Source of the DNA: Campylobacteraceae bacterium
Lineage (GTDB): Bacteria > Campylobacterota > Campylobacteria > Campylobacterales > JALSKU01
Assembly (NCBI GenBank): GCA_015488975.1
Contig: WFMT01000291.1
Coordinates: forward strand, 1 to 6,477
Direction: 5' to 3'
Length of the DNA: 6,477 bases
Part shown: positions 5,768 through 6,477 of the stretch, in pieces
How positions within the stretch are numbered: position 1 is the first letter of the stretch
Layout of the letters: each line of letters starts with the position of its first letter
The notes under the pieces: generated by a model
Told to the model about the DNA's origin: nothing
Seen by the model: the letters and a program-made list of their open reading frames with translations, nothing else
Database searches by the model: none
Made by a program: the position numbers and the translations under genes

Positions 5768-6477
5768 CGATGCTGCAACTTGCTTTTGGCTTTTCACCTT
5801 TGCATCGACCGCAAAGTTCATTCTCAATTTTAGCTCTATATTTCCAACATCGAGGGCATTTATATCTTTTTGCAAAATATATTTTAAATTTATCCTTACC
5901 AACTGTAAAAGAGCCTACCTCTTCATCTTTGGTAGCACAGATTATATTGCTCACAGTAAACCAGTCTTCACCATCAGCACCTGTCATTTTACCAAGTTCA
6001 AGTGAATTTGAAAACAAAACCAACTCTAAAGTCGATTTTATCTTTTTATCTTTTTTAAGATTATCAACAATTTCAAAAAATTTCTCTCTTGCTTCTATCA
6101 TATAATCTTCATCAAAATCACTTTCGACTTCAGGTAACTCTTCATAAACAAGGTCAAAAACATCTTCGTATTCGCCTTTTATAACTTTTGGTGCATGTTC
6201 TAATATCTCATCAACACTATAAGTAAGAACAGGAGCAACAAGAGCTAACATATTTTTAGCAATAAGTGCCATTGCGCTTTGAGAACTTCTTCTTGTAAGT
6301 GAATCTTTTGGATCACAATAAAGCCTATCTTTTGATATATCAAGATATATTCCGCTTAAATGATTTGTGATAAAATGACTTAAAAGAGATAACCCTTTTG
6401 AAAAATCATACACATCAAAAGCATCTTTACACTCTATAAAAACTCTATTTGCTTTAGAAAGTATCCATTTGTCAATG
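5760..6477 (-). CDS. ileS: Isoleucyl-tRNA synthetase, C-terminal part (gene enters from right edge)
   Basis: The reading frame is open from the right edge to TAG at 5762-5760, giving the last 238 residues. IleS charges tRNA(Ile) with isoleucine. The fragment starts IDKWILSK, the beginning of the class I anticodon-binding helical domain. It continues with a YLDISKDRLYC block, characteristic of IleS (usually Y-L-x-x-x-KDRLY), and an SVDEILEHAP helix. It ends with the C-terminal zinc-binding element CPRCWKYRAK...CGRCKGE, four cysteines as in bacterial IleS proteins that keep this finger. The catalytic HIGH and KMSKS motifs lie outside the window. The GTG at 6413 is internal and not the start. 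The stop overlaps the ATG of the small membrane protein gene. Confidence 0.97.
   Translation of the reverse strand, partial: IDKWILSKANRVFIECKDAFDVYDFSKGLSLLSHFITNHLSGIYLDISKDRLYCDPKDSLTRRSSQSAMALIAKNMLALVAPVLTYSVDEILEHAPKVIKGEYEDVFDLVYEELPEVESDFDEDYMIEAREKFFEIVDNLKKDKKIKSTLELVLFSNSLELGKMTGADGEDWFTVSNIICATKDEEVGSFTVGKDKFKIYFAKRYKCPRCWKYRAKIENELCGRCKGEKPKASCSIDA

Noticed and set aside
5768..5902. N-terminal extension of the small membrane protein to 79 residues
   Set aside because: These codons lie entirely within the ileS zinc-finger coding region in another frame. The ATG at 5767 overlapping the ileS stop is the more natural start.

Overview
The window is AT-rich, densely packed bacterial chromosomal DNA with every supported gene on the minus strand, so transcription runs from high to low coordinates. 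The gene order ileS, small membrane protein, gatA, guaB, and the protein sequences themselves, point to Campylobacterota (the former Epsilonproteobacteria). From remembered sequence style I would guess a free-living Sulfurimonas-like lineage. That placement is inference; no search was run.

Right part (about 1150-6477): a tightly spaced housekeeping operon. It begins with the C-terminal 238 residues of isoleucyl-tRNA synthetase (ileS). Next comes a 34-residue single-pass membrane protein whose start overlaps the ileS stop. Then follow gatA (amidotransferase subunit A, GTG start), guaB (IMP dehydrogenase), metX (homoserine O-acyltransferase) and an AhpD-like carboxymuconolactone-decarboxylase-family protein with a CxxCxxxH motif. 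Gaps between genes are 11-29 bases, and ribosome binding sites often abut or overlap the preceding stop codon. The operon serves tRNA charging, guanine nucleotide synthesis and methionine synthesis, with a probable thiol or peroxide function at its end.

Left part (1-1152): an accessory metal-handling module in the same orientation. It holds merT (inner-membrane mercuric-ion transporter), merP (periplasmic metal-binding protein with GMTCPSC) and, after a 190-base gap, the first 44 codons of an ArsR/SmtB-family regulator with an N-terminal Cys-Cys pair. The regulator runs off the left edge. In front of merT lies an almost pure A/T region with a near-perfect 22-base palindrome and two tandem TATACT boxes, a good candidate for an operator-promoter. 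A separate extended -10 promoter (TGATATAAT) with its own small inverted repeat precedes the regulator. No mercuric reductase (merA) is in the window.

The points most worth a second look are the merT-merP-arsR module with its palindrome, the absence of a convincing merT start codon, and the hidden microprotein overlapping ileS. No RNA genes, CRISPR arrays, insertion sequences or convincing intrinsic terminators were seen. No gene-free stretch reaches 300 bases; the two largest gaps (133-322 and 974-1152) are described below.
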